From the NCBI GenBank assembly GCA_964529175.1, contig CAZGVO010000010.1, positions 135,839-199,838 on the forward strand: DNA of 64,000 bases. Reading direction: 5' to 3'. Both the position numbers and the translations under genes were made by a program. The DNA comes from JAAFJM01 sp964529175. GTDB lineage: Bacteria > Bacteroidota > Bacteroidia > UKL13-3. Each line of letters opens with the position of its first letter. The first letter of the stretch is position 1. The notes beneath the pieces are model-generated. The model ran no database searches. It was not told the origin of the DNA and saw only the letters and a program-made list of their open reading frames with translations. Below are positions 17,138-25,647 of this stretch, piece after piece.

Positions 17138-17428
17138 TTATTTATCTAAAAACTTTGGAACTCTAAAGTAATCCGAATCTTTATCAGGTGCGTTTAATAA
17201 CGCTTCTTGATGGGTGATTTCGTGCTTAGGTTCATCGTTACGTAATACATTTTCGTGGCTATTCATAAATATCAACGGCTCTACATTATCTGTATTTACC
17301 TCATTCATTTTTTCGAAAAACGATATAATTTGGGTCATATCTTTTTGCAAAGCTACTTTTTCTGTTTCGGTAAAATCAAGTTTAGCTAAATCAGCTAATT
17401 TATCAATGATTTCGTTATTAATTTCCAT
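17138..17428 (-). CDS. gatC: Asp-tRNA(Asn)/Glu-tRNA(Gln) amidotransferase subunit C
   Basis: The 96-residue small subunit of the GatCAB transamidase, which converts mischarged Glu-tRNA(Gln) or Asp-tRNA(Asn). The N-terminal helix IDKLADLAKLDFTETE and the block FFEKMNEVNTDNVEPL, followed by an Arg-Asn-Asp (LRNDEP) and the C-terminal YFRVPKFLD, are typical. gatA and gatB are not in this neighbourhood. Its ATG lies inside the last codons of plsC (11-base overlap), pointing to coupled translation. Confidence 0.9.
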   Translation of the reverse strand: MEINNEIIDKLADLAKLDFTETEKVALQKDMTQIISFFEKMNEVNTDNVEPLIFMNSHENVLRNDEPKHEITHQEALLNAPDKDSDYFRVPKFLDK

Positions 17429-18167
17429 AATTGTATTCGGCTAATTTATTGTTTATTATGTTATAAACTTGGTTTTTTAATTCATCTACGTTTTCCAATG
17501 TCATGCCTTTGGTTGAAATTGGTTTGTGAATTATTTGGTATCCGTGTCCTGGTTTTCCTTCAAAAACTCCTTGATCTGGCAATATATTATTGTTTCCAAC
17601 AATGGTAACAGGCAATATATCTATTTGTTTTTCAATGGCTAATCTAAAAGGGCCATCTTTAAATTTTATCAATTTAGGTACTTGGTTTGAAATGGTTCCT
17701 TCTGGAAAAATAACCAAACTTCTACCACTTTCAAAAAACTTGGTAGCTTTAATATAAGCTTCGGCAGCTTTTCGAGGGTTTTTTCTATCCACAGCTATAT
17801 CAATGGTTCTGAACCAAATACCAAAAACTGGAATTTCCTCCAATTCTTTTTTAGCCATAAAACTAAAATCTAATTGGTTTAATTTTACAGTTAAAGTCAC
17901 AATATCTAATTGCGAGGTATGATTAGGGCAAATAATATATGGTTTAGTGGTGTCAAATGGTTCTTCAACTATTTGAGTAATTCTTACAAAACCAGTAGTT
18001 AAAAGTATTCGGCCCCAAAATCTACGAATTTTATGTCCTAAAGGATAGCGTTTAGGGTTGCTTAGAGCATATCTAATAAATGGATATAACACTGTAAATG
18101 AAAACACTGTCCACAAACCAAACCAAACCGCATAAGTTGTTTTAAAAGGATTTTTAGAAAATTTCAT
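17418..18167 (-). CDS. plsC: 1-acyl-sn-glycerol-3-phosphate acyltransferase
   Basis: Membrane-associated acyltransferase making phosphatidic acid from lysophosphatidic acid. From ATG 18167 it has 249 residues: a hydrophobic N-terminal anchor near 12-32, the catalytic HX4D motif NHTSQLD (His83, Asp88) and the glycerolipid-binding block FPEGTIS near 157. An in-frame TTG at 18194 would extend it by nine residues into the end of pyrE; the ATG leaves a 14-base gap and is the better choice. It overlaps gatC by 11 bases downstream. Confidence 0.88.
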   Translation of the reverse strand: MKFSKNPFKTTYAVWFGLWTVFSFTVLYPFIRYALSNPKRYPLGHKIRRFWGRILLTTGFVRITQIVEEPFDTTKPYIICPNHTSQLDIVTLTVKLNQLDFSFMAKKELEEIPVFGIWFRTIDIAVDRKNPRKAAEAYIKATKFFESGRSLVIFPEGTISNQVPKLIKFKDGPFRLAIEKQIDILPVTIVGNNNILPDQGVFEGKPGHGYQIIHKPISTKGMTLENVDELKNQVYNIINNKLAEYNYGN

Positions 18168-18181
18168 AGGCACAAATTTAG

Positions 18182-18823
18182 TTATTGATTCCAAGTTGAT
18201 GGACTTTTACGCCAATCGTTAAGTAAAGCTAATTGCTCCGGCAAAACTATACCTTTATCAATAGCAATTTGAATTAATGTTTGGTAATTGCTTAACGAAA
18301 CATATTTGCAGTCAGCATTATTAAAAGCATTTTGTGCCTCATCAAAGCCATAAGTAAAAATGCTAGCCATTCCTAGTACTTGGCAACCATAATTTTTAAG
18401 CGTTTCTACAACTTGTAAGCTACTTTTACCAGTACTTACTAAATCTTCAATAACTACTACTTTGGTATTTGGAGCTATATCGCCTTCAATTTGTTTGCCC
18501 ATTCCGTGTTTTTTAGCTTCAGAACGCACATAACCAAAAGGTAAATTTAATTCATCAGCAGCTAAAGCACCTGGAGCTATTCCGGCAGTTGCTACGCCAA
18601 TAATAGCTTCTACATCAGAAAATTGCTCTTTAATAATTTGCCCTAATGCTTTTTTTATAAAATTGCGTGCTTCAGGATACGAAAGTGAAACTCTATTATC
18701 GCAATAAATTGGGCTTTTCCAACCACTGGCCCAAGTAAAAGGTTCGTTTGGTTTTAATTTAATTGCATTTATTTGTAACAAGTATTCCGCTACTTTTGCG
18801 GCAGTATTTTCACTTAAATTCAT
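18182..18823 (-). CDS. pyrE: orotate phosphoribosyltransferase
   Basis: Joins orotate to PRPP to give OMP in pyrimidine synthesis. The 213-residue protein has WASGWKSPIYCDNR near 24-37, a GVATAGIAPGALAA block near 72 and the PRPP loop VVVIEDLVSTGKSS near 120. ATG 18823 is preferred over TTG 18832, because the candidate -7 promoter box TACATTTG lies six bases before the ATG and overlaps that TTG. The gene heads the group pyrE-plsC-gatC and is divergent from the NUDIX gene, with nine bases between start codons. Confidence 0.93.
   Translation of the reverse strand: MNLSENTAAKVAEYLLQINAIKLKPNEPFTWASGWKSPIYCDNRVSLSYPEARNFIKKALGQIIKEQFSDVEAIIGVATAGIAPGALAADELNLPFGYVRSEAKKHGMGKQIEGDIAPNTKVVVIEDLVSTGKSSLQVVETLKNYGCQVLGMASIFTYGFDEAQNAFNNADCKYVSLSNYQTLIQIAIDKGIVLPEQLALLNDWRKSPSTWNQ
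18772..18798 (+). promoter_or_regulatory. candidate NUDIX promoter inside the pyrE coding region
   Basis: TTTG (18772-18775), 15-base spacer, then TACTTTTG (18791-18798), an exact -7 match, 34 bases before the NUDIX ATG. The spacer is shorter than the usual 17-23 bases, which lowers confidence. Confidence 0.3.
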
Positions 18824-18829
18824 ATTGGG

Positions 18830-18837
18830 CAAATGTA
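18830..18837 (-). promoter_or_regulatory. candidate -7 box of pyrE overlapping the NUDIX start codon
   Basis: On the minus strand TACATTTG matches TAnnTTTG exactly and is followed by CCCAAT and the pyrE ATG. The complementary strand of this box contains the ATG (18833) of the divergent NUDIX gene. A clear -33 TTTG is not seen. Confidence 0.35.
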
Positions 18838-19429
18838 TAAAATTTTTATAAACGATAAACCATTCATTATAGCAAATTCGGCTTTTACTGATAATTCTTT
18901 TCCAAGTTTTGATTTTGATGAAAAATTATTTGAAACTAAAATAGCTGAAGTGTTTGCAAATCAGTTTAGTGGAGTTGTTTTTAAATGTAAAGATGAAGAA
19001 CTGGTGTTTAACAAATTTGCCAAACATTTTAAAATAATTGAAGCAGCAGGAGGGTTGGTATTTAATAGTAAAAACCAATTGCTTTTAATTGAGCGATTAG
19101 GTGTTTGGGATTTACCTAAAGGAAAAATTGAAGTGGGCGAAATACCTGAAGTAGCAGCTGTTAGAGAAGTAGAGGAGGAGTGCGCTGTAACTGGTTTAAC
19201 CATTGAAAATTTGGTATGTAAAAGTTACCACACTTATTTTTTTAAAGAAAAGCACATTTTAAAACGTACTTATTGGTATAAAATGAACACTAATTTTAGC
19301 CAAAATTTAGTACCTCAAACGGAGGAAGATATAACAAAAGTAGAATGGCAAAATTTCACTAAAAGTGATATTGAAACTTTAAATACTTACCAAAGTATTA
19401 AGGATGTTTTGAAAAAATGTTTTGAATAA
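18833..19429 (+). CDS. NUDIX hydrolase with an uncharacterised N-terminal segment
   Basis: A 198-residue protein. Residues about 72-190 form a NUDIX fold with the box GKIEVGE (97-103), seven residues, then REVEEECAV (111-119); the metal-binding Glu cluster is intact but the usual Gly near the end of the box is Ala. Residues 1-70 precede the NUDIX fold, are not part of it, and may be a small alpha/beta domain. The substrate, some nucleoside diphosphate derivative, cannot be predicted. Its ATG lies nine bases from the pyrE ATG on the other strand. Confidence 0.85.
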   Translation: MYKIFINDKPFIIANSAFTDNSFPSFDFDEKLFETKIAEVFANQFSGVVFKCKDEELVFNKFAKHFKIIEAAGGLVFNSKNQLLLIERLGVWDLPKGKIEVGEIPEVAAVREVEEECAVTGLTIENLVCKSYHTYFFKEKHILKRTYWYKMNTNFSQNLVPQTEEDITKVEWQNFTKSDIETLNTYQSIKDVLKKCFE

Positions 19430-19431
19430 AC

Positions 19432-19464
19432 AAAGCCATTTAGAATGAATTCTAAATGGCTTTT
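19432..19464. terminator. bidirectional terminator between NUDIX and ComA-like genes
   Basis: AAAGCCATTTAGAAT and ATTCTAAATGGCTTT are perfect complements with only two bases between, so the inner bases form the loop. A runs and T runs flank both sides, serving the two convergent genes. Confidence 0.85.
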
Positions 19465-19490
19465 AAATAATTGATTATCAATATTTTGTA

Positions 19491-20285
19491 TTATTTGTTC
19501 TTTTTAACAATGTATTTAGCATTTTTACCTAAAAAGAAGTTAAAAGTATCGCTTCTTAAGCCAAGTCTTAATGTTTCGCAAGGTATTACATCGTTTGGAG
19601 CAATATTTCCTAGGCTTACATTAGCACCTACTAATTTAATAAAATAGGTTTGTTGAGCCTTTTGAGGTGCTTCCCAAATAATTTTTTCTTCTGGTATTTT
19701 GGTTAAAATTTCTTGAACCAAACCCTCTCGAACTTCACCGCTACTTCTGTAAACACCCACATTTCCTGCTTCACGTGCTTCGGCAATTACTTTCCACGCA
19801 CCAGCCTGAATTTCGGTTTCCATTAATTCAATCCATTGGTAAGGAGGAATAATTTTTTCTACATCTTTACTACCTACTTCACTTAATACGGTAACATATT
19901 GGCTTAATTTGCTTATGTAATCAAGTTTAATATCGTGAGGTAATTCAATTGATCCATCCGATATTTCGGCATGAGTTAACTTAAAACGTTCTAATACTTT
20001 TAAGTATTCATCAAACTGATTTCTTACTAAAAACGCTTCAAATAAAGTACCTCCAAAATATACAATAATGTTATTACTTTGGTAAAGTTTAATTTTTTCT
20101 TCCAAATTGGGAGTAACAAAAGCAGTCCCAAACCCAAGTTTAATTATATCTATTAGTCCGCCCGATACTGAAATTAAGTCTTCTGCTTCTCTGTAGCTCA
20201 GACCTTTATCCATTACCATTGTTAATCCTTTTTCGCGAGGTTTTGCACTTCGCTCAGGTATCATTTTAAGTTTAAAGTTGTTCAT
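19491..20285 (-). CDS. phosphosulfolactate synthase (ComA) family protein
   Basis: A 264-residue TIM-barrel protein of the ComA family, whose archaeal founder adds sulfite to phosphoenolpyruvate to make phosphosulfolactate. Typical blocks are KPREKGLTMVMDKG near 16-29, YFGGTLFEAF near 76, HAEISDGSIELP near 105, LSEVGSKD near 134, AREAGNVGVYRSSGE near 167 and a C-terminal ETLRLGLRSDTF. In Bacteroidota a plausible role is supply of a sulfonated C3 unit for sulfonolipids such as capnine (inference). The acyl-CoA ligase gene lies 101 bases upstream on the same strand, which would fit lipid metabolism. Met8 is an alternative start. Confidence 0.85.
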   Translation of the reverse strand: MNNFKLKMIPERSAKPREKGLTMVMDKGLSYREAEDLISVSGGLIDIIKLGFGTAFVTPNLEEKIKLYQSNNIIVYFGGTLFEAFLVRNQFDEYLKVLERFKLTHAEISDGSIELPHDIKLDYISKLSQYVTVLSEVGSKDVEKIIPPYQWIELMETEIQAGAWKVIAEAREAGNVGVYRSSGEVREGLVQEILTKIPEEKIIWEAPQKAQQTYFIKLVGANVSLGNIAPNDVIPCETLRLGLRSDTFNFFLGKNAKYIVKKNK

Positions 20286-20386
20286 TTATAAAAATTTGCA
20301 AAACTGCTTTTTAGAACTGCTAAAGTATGATAAATAGTTTTTTTATTATGTATAAAATTTGTCAGGTTATTAATTAACAAATACCA

Positions 20387-22279
20387 TTAACTAACGCTTA
20401 CATAAATTGATTTAATTTCATCAGCATATTTGGTTTCTACCACTTTACGTTTAATTTTTTGAGTTGGAGTCATTTCCCCATCTTCCAAAGTAAATGGTCT
20501 GCGCTTAATTGAATAATTTTTTACTCGTTCAAACTTTCCTAAATTAACTTCCAACGTTTTCATATCGGCATCCAACCAATCAATTACTTCCTTGTCTCTA
20601 ATAAATTCATCATCTTGCTTAAAGTAATCTTCTTTAAAGTTAAATACTTCTTTCATTTCTTCTTTACTAGGAACAATCAATGCAGTTAAATACTCTTGCC
20701 TATCGCCAATTAAAAATATTTGCTCAATTTTATTTGATTTCATATAAACATTTTCAATTGGAGTTGGATACACGTTTTTACCAAACGAGTTAACGATGAT
20801 GTTTTTAATTCTATCAGTAATTTTTAAATAACCTTTTTCAAATTTTCCAACATCTCCAGTATGCAACCAACCATCGCTATCAATTGCTTTTGCTGTTTCT
20901 TCTGGTAAGTTCCAATAACCTTTCATTACGTTTAATCCACGTACCAAAATTTCACCTTCAGCACTTTCAAAGCTTGGATTAAATGATTCGTAGGTTTGAA
21001 GAGTAATAATTTCTTTGGTATCTACATTTTGAATGGCTACTTCGTTGGCTTGCCCAATACGACCTACAGTTCCCCAAACTTGGCGATGCACTTCGTTAGC
21101 ACATACAAATGGCGAAGTTTCCGTTAAGCCATAACCTTCAATTACTAAAATATCTAAATTGGCAAAAAACTCCCCAACGTGTTTAGGTAAAGCACCTCCA
21201 CCACTAACCATTACACTCATTTTTCCACCCAAGCGTTCCTTAATTTTGGTGTAAACTAATTTTTCAGCTAAAGCCAATTGTAGGTTTAAAAACAGACCGT
21301 TACTTTTTCCATTTTCCTTGTTAATTCTACGTTTTTCGCCAGTGGCCAAAGCCCAATTGAATATTTTTAGTTTAAAACCACCTTGTGATGTAGCACTTTT
21401 TCTAACACGTTCTTCTATGCGTTCAAGTAAACGAGGAACTGTTAAAATAGCACGTGGTTGAACCTCTTGAATATTGGTAGTTAAGGCTTCTAAACTTTGC
21501 GCAAAAGCTACTTTAAAACCTTTGTAAGTACTAAAATAATAAGTACAAGTGCGCTCGTACACATGGCAAAGCGGTAAAAATGATAAAAATGTAAAATCTT
21601 TGGTAACAATTGGAAGTAATAAATCGGCCATTACTATGTTGCTCATAAAGTTATTATGGGTAAGCATAGCACCTTTAGGTTTTCCGGTAGTTCCTGAGGT
21701 ATATAACAAACACGATAAATCTTCGTAAGTTACTTTTTCAAGTTCTTCTTCAATTAATTGTTTGGTACTGTCGTACAATGAAGTGCCTTCTTCAATAACT
21801 TTATGGTATGATTTTATTTCATCACCTTCTGTATCAAAGGCTGTAATAATGGTTTTTAAAGTTGGACAATTATCTTTTACTTTTTTTAATCGTTTAAGTA
21901 AAAATGGAGTTCCTACTAAAATTGTTTTTGATTCTGAATCGTTTATAATATACTCAATATCAGACTCTGACGAAGTTGGGTAAATAGAAACATTTACTAT
22001 GCCTAATTGCATTAAAGCTTGGTCAAAGCAAATATACTCAGGACAGTTTTCAATTAACAAAGCTGCTTTATCGCCTTTTCTTAAACCTGCATTATACAAA
22101 TAGGCCGAAATAGCATTAAGCTGTTCAAAAACTTGAGCATAAGTTATATCTTCATATCTGTCTCTTTTTTTTACTTGCAAATAGGTATCGCTTGGCTTGT
22201 TAATATTATTGGCAGTATTGCGCAAAAAATAATGCAGCGATTTAAAATCTTTGTATTTATCTGTAATAGTCTCGAACAT
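20387..22279 (-). CDS. long-chain fatty acid--CoA ligase (AMP-forming)
   Basis: A 630-residue adenylate-forming enzyme that activates fatty acids to acyl-CoA through an acyl-AMP intermediate. The AMP/ATP loop LLYTSGTTGKPKGAMLTHNN is near 190-210, the second core block IEGYGLTETSP near 383, and GWLHTGDVGKFEKGYLKITD near 470 with the hinge Asp. The catalytic Lys region near the C-terminus contains MTPTQKIKRK. Length and architecture match the bacterial long-chain (FAA1-like) group. No signal peptide; likely cytoplasmic, membrane-associated. The ComA homologue follows on the same strand. Confidence 0.92.
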   Translation of the reverse strand: MFETITDKYKDFKSLHYFLRNTANNINKPSDTYLQVKKRDRYEDITYAQVFEQLNAISAYLYNAGLRKGDKAALLIENCPEYICFDQALMQLGIVNVSIYPTSSESDIEYIINDSESKTILVGTPFLLKRLKKVKDNCPTLKTIITAFDTEGDEIKSYHKVIEEGTSLYDSTKQLIEEELEKVTYEDLSCLLYTSGTTGKPKGAMLTHNNFMSNIVMADLLLPIVTKDFTFLSFLPLCHVYERTCTYYFSTYKGFKVAFAQSLEALTTNIQEVQPRAILTVPRLLERIEERVRKSATSQGGFKLKIFNWALATGEKRRINKENGKSNGLFLNLQLALAEKLVYTKIKERLGGKMSVMVSGGGALPKHVGEFFANLDILVIEGYGLTETSPFVCANEVHRQVWGTVGRIGQANEVAIQNVDTKEIITLQTYESFNPSFESAEGEILVRGLNVMKGYWNLPEETAKAIDSDGWLHTGDVGKFEKGYLKITDRIKNIIVNSFGKNVYPTPIENVYMKSNKIEQIFLIGDRQEYLTALIVPSKEEMKEVFNFKEDYFKQDDEFIRDKEVIDWLDADMKTLEVNLGKFERVKNYSIKRRPFTLEDGEMTPTQKIKRKVVETKYADEIKSIYVSVS

Positions 22280-22519
22280 ATATTATATCATATTTACTGT
22301 TGCGAATAAAAGGCATTTTTTTGAAACTGCAATTGCAATGCTTACAAAATGGAGGTATTAAAATTGGTAAATATTACTAAAAATGCTATTTATTGTTGTA
22401 AAATTCAATAATTCATACAATTTGGCCTAATATTTGTTTGAATACAATTGTATATTTCATTAAAAAACAAGTGCATTTAATTATGAGCAAAGTTTTACAT
22501 TAATGGTAATATAATTGAG

Positions 22520-22527
22520 TAAATTTG
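22520..22527 (+). promoter_or_regulatory. candidate -7 box (TAAATTTG) of the Asn/Tyr-rich lipoprotein gene
   Basis: An exact TAnnTTTG match 32 bases before the ATG at 22560. It argues against the in-frame TTG at 22515 as the start. Upstream TTTTA (22493-22497) is a poor -33 candidate at a 22-base spacing. Confidence 0.3.
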
Positions 22528-22559
22528 TTTTTGTTTTGTATAACCAAATAATTAATAAT

Positions 22560-23915
22560 ATGTCAGTTAAATCGATTTTAGCATTATTTACAACAACCAT
22601 GATTTTTGGTTCTTGTGCGCTTTTAAATCAACCTGCAACGGCTGATGATGATGTTTATTACACTAATTCCAATAATTTAATAGGTGTTGGAGCGTCTAAA
22701 ATTCCAACTGTTGATTTAGAGAAAATTAAACGCGAAAATCCTTCGTTAATAGATACTACCAAACCCTCTGGATATAATAATATGGAGGAAACGGCTAATC
22801 CAAGGGCGGTTTTGGGATATTCTGCCTACAAAGCAACTCAAGATTCAATTTACAAACAACATCCAGAATATTCGGGTTATTATCAACCTTATTCAATGCC
22901 ACCTTTTAGTTTGAGAGAAGAGTATTTGCGTTTAAAAGCTGAGCGTAGACAACAAAGAAGATTAGCTAGAATTAATAACAGGCGTTACTACGGATATAAT
23001 AATTACTACAACCAAGGCCCAGGTTTTAATTATGGTTACAATAATTTTGGTTACAATAACTTCTGTAATCCTTGGTACGGAAACACAGGCTGGGGTTATA
23101 ATAATTGGGGTCCAACTTTTGGTTTTGGTTGGAATACATTTAATGGCTGGAATGCAGGCATAGGTTTTGGTTACAATAATTTTTATAATCCTTGGGCTTT
23201 TAATAATTATTATTACAATCCATGGGGATATTATAATAATTACAATCCTTACGGGTATTATAATAACTATTACCCAAGTGGAAATGGAGGAGTTGACAAT
23301 AGAAATAGTTCAGGTCAACATGGGCAAAATCAACCTCGTCAAGTTGTTGGCTCTAATTTACCCTCAACTAATGGAGGAACCATTGATAATCCAAATCCTA
23401 ACCCACTTAAATTAGCTCCTAGAGCTCCTAATGCAAATGGTGACGTTTTAGATAATAACCAAGGTCAACCCAATCAGGTTAGGGTTGTTGGATCTGGAGG
23501 TACACTTGTAAATACTGAAAGCGGTGTTCAATATGTAGCTCCTCGTTCTGAAAATGCTACACCACAAAGTTATCCTACTTACGAGAGGTCTGTTGAGCAA
23601 AATAATGCCCAAAACGAATACAGAAGAGCCAATCCTCAATATGCTGCTCCGGCTCCTGTTCCTGCTGAAACACCAAGAGTAAACAATTCAAATTATTCGC
23701 AACCTAATTACAATTATCAGCCAAATAATAGTCAGCCTACTTATTCTCAACCATCAAATAATTATAATCCACCAGCTTATAGTCAACCTAGCTATAATAC
23801 TCCTCGTTCTAATGGTTCATTTAATGGAGGAGGGGGCAATAGTGGTGGAGGTGGAGGAAGAAGTTCTGGTGGAGGAGGTTCTTCTGGAGGCGCACCTGTT
23901 TCTAGACCAAGATAA
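22560..23915 (+). CDS. Asn/Tyr/Gly-rich low-complexity lipoprotein
   Basis: A 451-residue putative lipoprotein with signal MSVKSILALFTTTMIFGSC (Cys19 lipidated). Residues about 125-245 form a low-complexity region of repeats such as YYGYNNYYNQ, YGYNNFGYNN and NPWGYYNNYNPYGYYNN; residues 250-430 are rich in Asn, Pro, Gln and Ser; the end is glycine-rich (NSGGGGGRSSGGGGSSGG). An RRQQRRLARINNRR basic patch precedes the repeats. Such proteins occur in Bacteroidota without known function, and repeats of this type suggest an extended surface or structural role (inference). ATG 22560 is chosen since it opens the signal peptide. The OmpP1-like gene follows after 39 bases. Confidence 0.65.
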   Translation: MSVKSILALFTTTMIFGSCALLNQPATADDDVYYTNSNNLIGVGASKIPTVDLEKIKRENPSLIDTTKPSGYNNMEETANPRAVLGYSAYKATQDSIYKQHPEYSGYYQPYSMPPFSLREEYLRLKAERRQQRRLARINNRRYYGYNNYYNQGPGFNYGYNNFGYNNFCNPWYGNTGWGYNNWGPTFGFGWNTFNGWNAGIGFGYNNFYNPWAFNNYYYNPWGYYNNYNPYGYYNNYYPSGNGGVDNRNSSGQHGQNQPRQVVGSNLPSTNGGTIDNPNPNPLKLAPRAPNANGDVLDNNQGQPNQVRVVGSGGTLVNTESGVQYVAPRSENATPQSYPTYERSVEQNNAQNEYRRANPQYAAPAPVPAETPRVNNSNYSQPNYNYQPNNSQPTYSQPSNNYNPPAYSQPSYNTPRSNGSFNGGGGNSGGGGGRSSGGGGSSGGAPVSRPR

Positions 23916-23954
23916 TTTTAGTCCATATTTTATTAAATTTTTTTGAATCAATTT

Positions 23955-25484
23955 ATGAAAAAAATATATTTGGTAATGGCATTATTATGCCTTTCGAGTG
24001 GGGTTTTTGCCCAAAACGAACAAGATGCATTACGTTATTCTCAAAACAAAGTTTTTGGTACTGCTCGTGTTCAAGGTGCTGGTGGTGCTTTTGGAGCTTT
24101 GGGAGCTGATGCAAGTGCAATTGCTATTAATCCTGCTGGTATAGCTTTATACCGAAAAACTGAAATTTCGGCAAGCTTGGGAATAAGTTCTTACTTTAAC
24201 GATTCTCGTTACATTGGCACCAGTTCTACTGAAACAAAAACAGGTTTAAATATACCTCAATTTGGAATTGTGCTTACAAAAATACAGCAAGGTTTAAAGG
24301 GAGATGAAACCAAAGGTTTGGTTAGTTATTCGTTCGGTTTTGGAATGAATAGATTGAACGATTTCAATCAAAATTCGAACTTTACGGGAGTTAATACAAA
24401 ATCGAGCATTGCTGATTATTTTGCAGAGCAAGCTAATGGACAAACTTTTCCTAGTACCAATTCATTTGCCTCATATATTAATAATATTCCAGGAATGGCT
24501 TGGAACACTTATTTAATTGACTCAATTGGGGTTAAAAAATATGGCTCAACTTTTAAAAGTAATAATGATACTAATTTCTCTATCCGTCAATCCAATATTT
24601 CAAAAGTTTTAGGTAGAATAAACGAATACAATTTCTCAAGTGGATTAAATATTTCAAATACAATTTATGTTGGAGCTTCACTAATTTTTCAAAATATAAA
24701 TTACGAAAGTAAAAGTACTTTTTACGAAAACGTAATTAGTAAGAGTAGCGCAAACAATCTTTACAATTCAAGCGAGTTTGTTTCAACATTAACTACTTCA
24801 GGTACAGGAATTGGAGGTAGATTTGGATTAATTGTAAAGCCAATTGATTATTTAAGACTAGGTTTAAGTTATATCACTGCGGTAAGATTAAATTTAAAAG
24901 ATGATTATGGATATGCAATAAATTCAGTAGTTAATGGAAATAATTACAATTACAGCCAATATGCAGTATCAAATTATTATGAATACGATATTGTAACACC
25001 CTCAAAATTAACAGTTAGTGGTGCCTTTATGCATCCTAAATTAGGTTTTATTTCAATTGATTGGGATAGAGTTGATTACACATCGGCTAGGTTAACTTCA
25101 GGCAGTAATTTGTTTGCCAATGCAAACGATGCTATTAAAACTAATTATAGAGCTGCCAATAATGTGAGAATTGGTGCTGAATTGAAATATTTAAACACTA
25201 GATTTAGAGGTGGTTATAGTTATTATGAATCACCATTTAACTCTACTTCCTTGGGAGTTTCGTTAGATAATCCTACCCAAAGTGTTTCTGGTGGTTTAGG
25301 GTTTTTGTTTCCATCAATAGATAATTTTGGATCTGACTTTTTTATAGATGGGGCATTAACTTATACTTGGAATAAAAATTACCAAACTCCTTATCAATTA
25401 GTTGAAAAAGGAAAAACAACTTACTCTTCCGAAAATAATTTTTCAATGTTAAACGTGGTGGTAACTGCTGGTTTTAGATTTTAA
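23955..25484 (+). CDS. OmpP1/FadL-like outer membrane beta-barrel protein
   Basis: A 509-residue outer membrane protein with signal peptide MKKIYLVMALLCLSSGVFAQ. The mature N-terminus, with FGTARVQGAGGAFGALGADA and AIAINPAGIALYRKTEIS, is the typical opening of Bacteroidota OmpP1/FadL/hemin-receptor-annotated barrels. The rest is rich in alternating beta strands and ends with an aromatic strand (VTAGFRF) suited to BAM recognition. FadL homologues pass hydrophobic molecules across the outer membrane; substrate here is unknown. ATG 23955 is preferred over TTG 23943. It follows the low-complexity lipoprotein closely, so the two are probably one operon. Confidence 0.8.
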   Translation: MKKIYLVMALLCLSSGVFAQNEQDALRYSQNKVFGTARVQGAGGAFGALGADASAIAINPAGIALYRKTEISASLGISSYFNDSRYIGTSSTETKTGLNIPQFGIVLTKIQQGLKGDETKGLVSYSFGFGMNRLNDFNQNSNFTGVNTKSSIADYFAEQANGQTFPSTNSFASYINNIPGMAWNTYLIDSIGVKKYGSTFKSNNDTNFSIRQSNISKVLGRINEYNFSSGLNISNTIYVGASLIFQNINYESKSTFYENVISKSSANNLYNSSEFVSTLTTSGTGIGGRFGLIVKPIDYLRLGLSYITAVRLNLKDDYGYAINSVVNGNNYNYSQYAVSNYYEYDIVTPSKLTVSGAFMHPKLGFISIDWDRVDYTSARLTSGSNLFANANDAIKTNYRAANNVRIGAELKYLNTRFRGGYSYYESPFNSTSLGVSLDNPTQSVSGGLGFLFPSIDNFGSDFFIDGALTYTWNKNYQTPYQLVEKGKTTYSSENNFSMLNVVVTAGFRF

Positions 25485-25647
25485 ATTAATATAATTTTTA
25501 GGTTATTTATAATAATAAGTGGCTCAATTACAGTAGAATAAACCTTATTTCACACGTATTTGAGCTATTTTTTTTATTAACAAATTGTATTTATATTTTA
25601 CTAATTGGCCGTATAGCCTTATTTTGCGTAACTAAAAATAATAAATT

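Noticed and set aside
18168..18194. TTG start for plsC overlapping pyrE
   Set aside because: ATG at 18167 begins right before the membrane anchor and leaves a normal gap.
22515..22559. TTG start extending the Asn/Tyr-rich lipoprotein
   Set aside because: Would bury the signal peptide and a -7 promoter box lies within the extension.
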